Assembly: GCA_946623485.1 (NCBI GenBank)
Contig: CAMORF010000111.1
Span: forward strand, 1 to 7,217
DNA length: 7,217 bases
Source of the DNA: an uncultured Clostridia bacterium
Lineage (GTDB): Bacteria; Bacillota; Clostridia; Lachnospirales; Lachnospiraceae
Reading direction: 5' to 3'
The position numbers and the translations under genes were made by a program. Below are positions 6,236-7,217 of this stretch, piece after piece. The notes beneath the pieces were generated by a model. It did no database searches, was not told the origin of the DNA, and saw only the letters and a program-made list of their open reading frames with translations. Each line of letters begins with the position of its first letter. Position 1 is the first letter of the stretch.

Positions 6236-6259
6236 AACGCAGTTCGCCGGCGGCCAGGA

Positions 6260-7217
6260 TTACTGCATGGGCACAAGAGCGTCAAATCTGCACAGCTGCT
6301 GGCAGACGCCGCAGCCGATACACTGCGTCCGGTCTATGACCGCCTTCTTATCCTTCATGCTGATGGCAGGGCATCCAATCCGCATGCACGACTTACAGCC
6401 GACGCATTTCTCCGCGACATTCACAAGTGGCTTCTGATGAACCACCTTTTGGCCGCCGACCGTCTTGAGAAGCGCGCAGGGCCTGCGCGATATGATGACA
6501 GAGGGTGCCTGCGCGGCAAGCTCCTCCTTCAGCACTGATTCACATTGGGACAGATTGTACGGGTCTACCACGCAGACTCTTTCGATCCCCATCGATCTGA
6601 CCAGTTTTTCCAGATCGATCTTTCCGCATGGGTCGCCATGAATATCGTAGCCGGTTGTCGGGTTCTGCTGATGCCCGGTCATTCCCGTAATCGAATTGTC
6701 CAGAATGATGACAGTGGAATTGCTGCAGTTATAGGCAATGTCCGCAAGGCTCGTCATGCCGGAGTGCAGGAAGGTGGAATCTCCGATCACGGCAACGGTA
6801 TTTGCCTCTGAATCCGCCCCGCAGGCTTTGTTAAATCCATGGAGCATGCTCACCGACGCGCCCATGCACAGATTGTTATCCATGGCAAAAAGCGGCGCGG
6901 CTCCGCCCAACGTATAGCAGCCGATGTCTCCCATGACACGGACGTTCATGCAGTGCAGGGTGTAGAAAAGCCCCCTGTGCGGACATCCGGCACACATGAC
7001 GGGCGGGCGCGGCGGAATGCGCTCCTCCAGCTGCACGCTGGCCGGAATATCCATCGCCATGGCTTCCCGCAGAAGATTCTGGCTATACTCCGATTCCAGG
7101 GGAAGGACGTTCTTGCCGTTTACCTTCAGCCCCAGCGCCTTGCAATGGTTCTCAATCACCGGATCGAGTTCTTCAATGACCCACACTCCCTCCACTCTCC
7201 AGGCAAAGTCTTTGATC
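6260..7217 (-). CDS. iorA: Indolepyruvate:ferredoxin oxidoreductase, alpha subunit (C-terminal part)
   Basis: The window holds the last 318 residues of IorA, the catalytic subunit; the frame stays open to the right edge, so the GTG at 7195 is not the start. Family members are about 600 residues, so roughly half is missing. Visible parts are the end of the transketolase-type domain (VWVIEELDPVIE), then CAGCPHRG (6967-6990), the thiamine diphosphate region with GDSTFLHSGMTSL (6746-6784) and LDNSITGMTGHQ (6663-6698), and a C-terminal two-cluster ferredoxin domain (about 6290-6410). Cluster one is C-x2-C-x2-C-x4-C-P; cluster two is C-x2-C-x2-C-x3-C followed by R where the family usually has P. 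The stop is TAA at 6260-6262. It passes electrons from arylpyruvate oxidation to ferredoxin, in a cytoplasmic complex with iorB. Confidence 0.93.
   Translation of the reverse strand, partial: IKDFAWRVEGVWVIEELDPVIENHCKALGLKVNGKNVLPLESEYSQNLLREAMAMDIPASVQLEERIPPRPPVMCAGCPHRGLFYTLHCMNVRVMGDIGCYTLGGAAPLFAMDNNLCMGASVSMLHGFNKACGADSEANTVAVIGDSTFLHSGMTSLADIAYNCSNSTVIILDNSITGMTGHQQNPTTGYDIHGDPCGKIDLEKLVRSMGIERVCVVDPYNLSQCESVLKEELAAQAPSVIISRRPCALLKTVGGQKVVHQKPLVNVAEKCVGCKSCMRIGCPAISMKDKKAVIDRTQCIGCGVCQQLCRFDALVPMQ

Overview
The window reads as a piece of the chromosome of an anaerobic, probably gut-type Clostridia (Bacillota) bacterium. The evidence is indirect: ferredoxin-linked 2-oxoacid metabolism, purine-rich Shine-Dalgarno sites, and intrinsic terminators of the Gram-positive kind. 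Lachnospiraceae or a relative is a reasonable guess, but no taxonomic marker is present. All convincing genes lie on the minus strand, so transcription runs from right to left.

Reading in the direction of transcription, the window opens inside iorA (indolepyruvate:ferredoxin oxidoreductase alpha subunit; its 5' part is beyond the right edge). Next come iorB (beta subunit), a class I/II PLP aminotransferase, and an AMP-forming acyl/aryl-CoA ligase. A perfect 12-bp-stem terminator at 2213-2242 closes this group. A sodium:solute symporter (SSS family) follows, with its own candidate promoter and a hairpin-bearing leader. The last 430 bases have no convincing protein gene. They hold a strong minus-strand promoter, a region that folds into a rod, and a terminator, which together suggest a small structured RNA of about 210 nt.

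The proteins form a plausible pathway. Run one way, an aromatic amino acid is transaminated to an arylpyruvate, oxidised by IorAB to an arylacetyl-CoA, and released as arylacetate. Run the other way, arylacetate is imported by the symporter, activated with ATP by the ligase, reductively carboxylated by IorAB and aminated, which salvages aromatic amino acids. The ATP-to-AMP chemistry of the ligase and the nearby symporter fit the salvage direction, but sequence alone cannot decide.

The spacers are the unusual part. Every spacer longer than 100 bases holds tandem or near-tandem repeats: an SD-like ATCCTGT array and a 159-bp foldback (MITE-like) element between iorA and iorB; about four 46-bp units between iorB and the aminotransferase; 17-bp units after the ligase; 34-bp and 12-bp repeats before the symporter; and a 22-bp pair after it. 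In two cases the stop codon of the preceding gene lies inside the first unit, as if the gene end itself had been multiplied.
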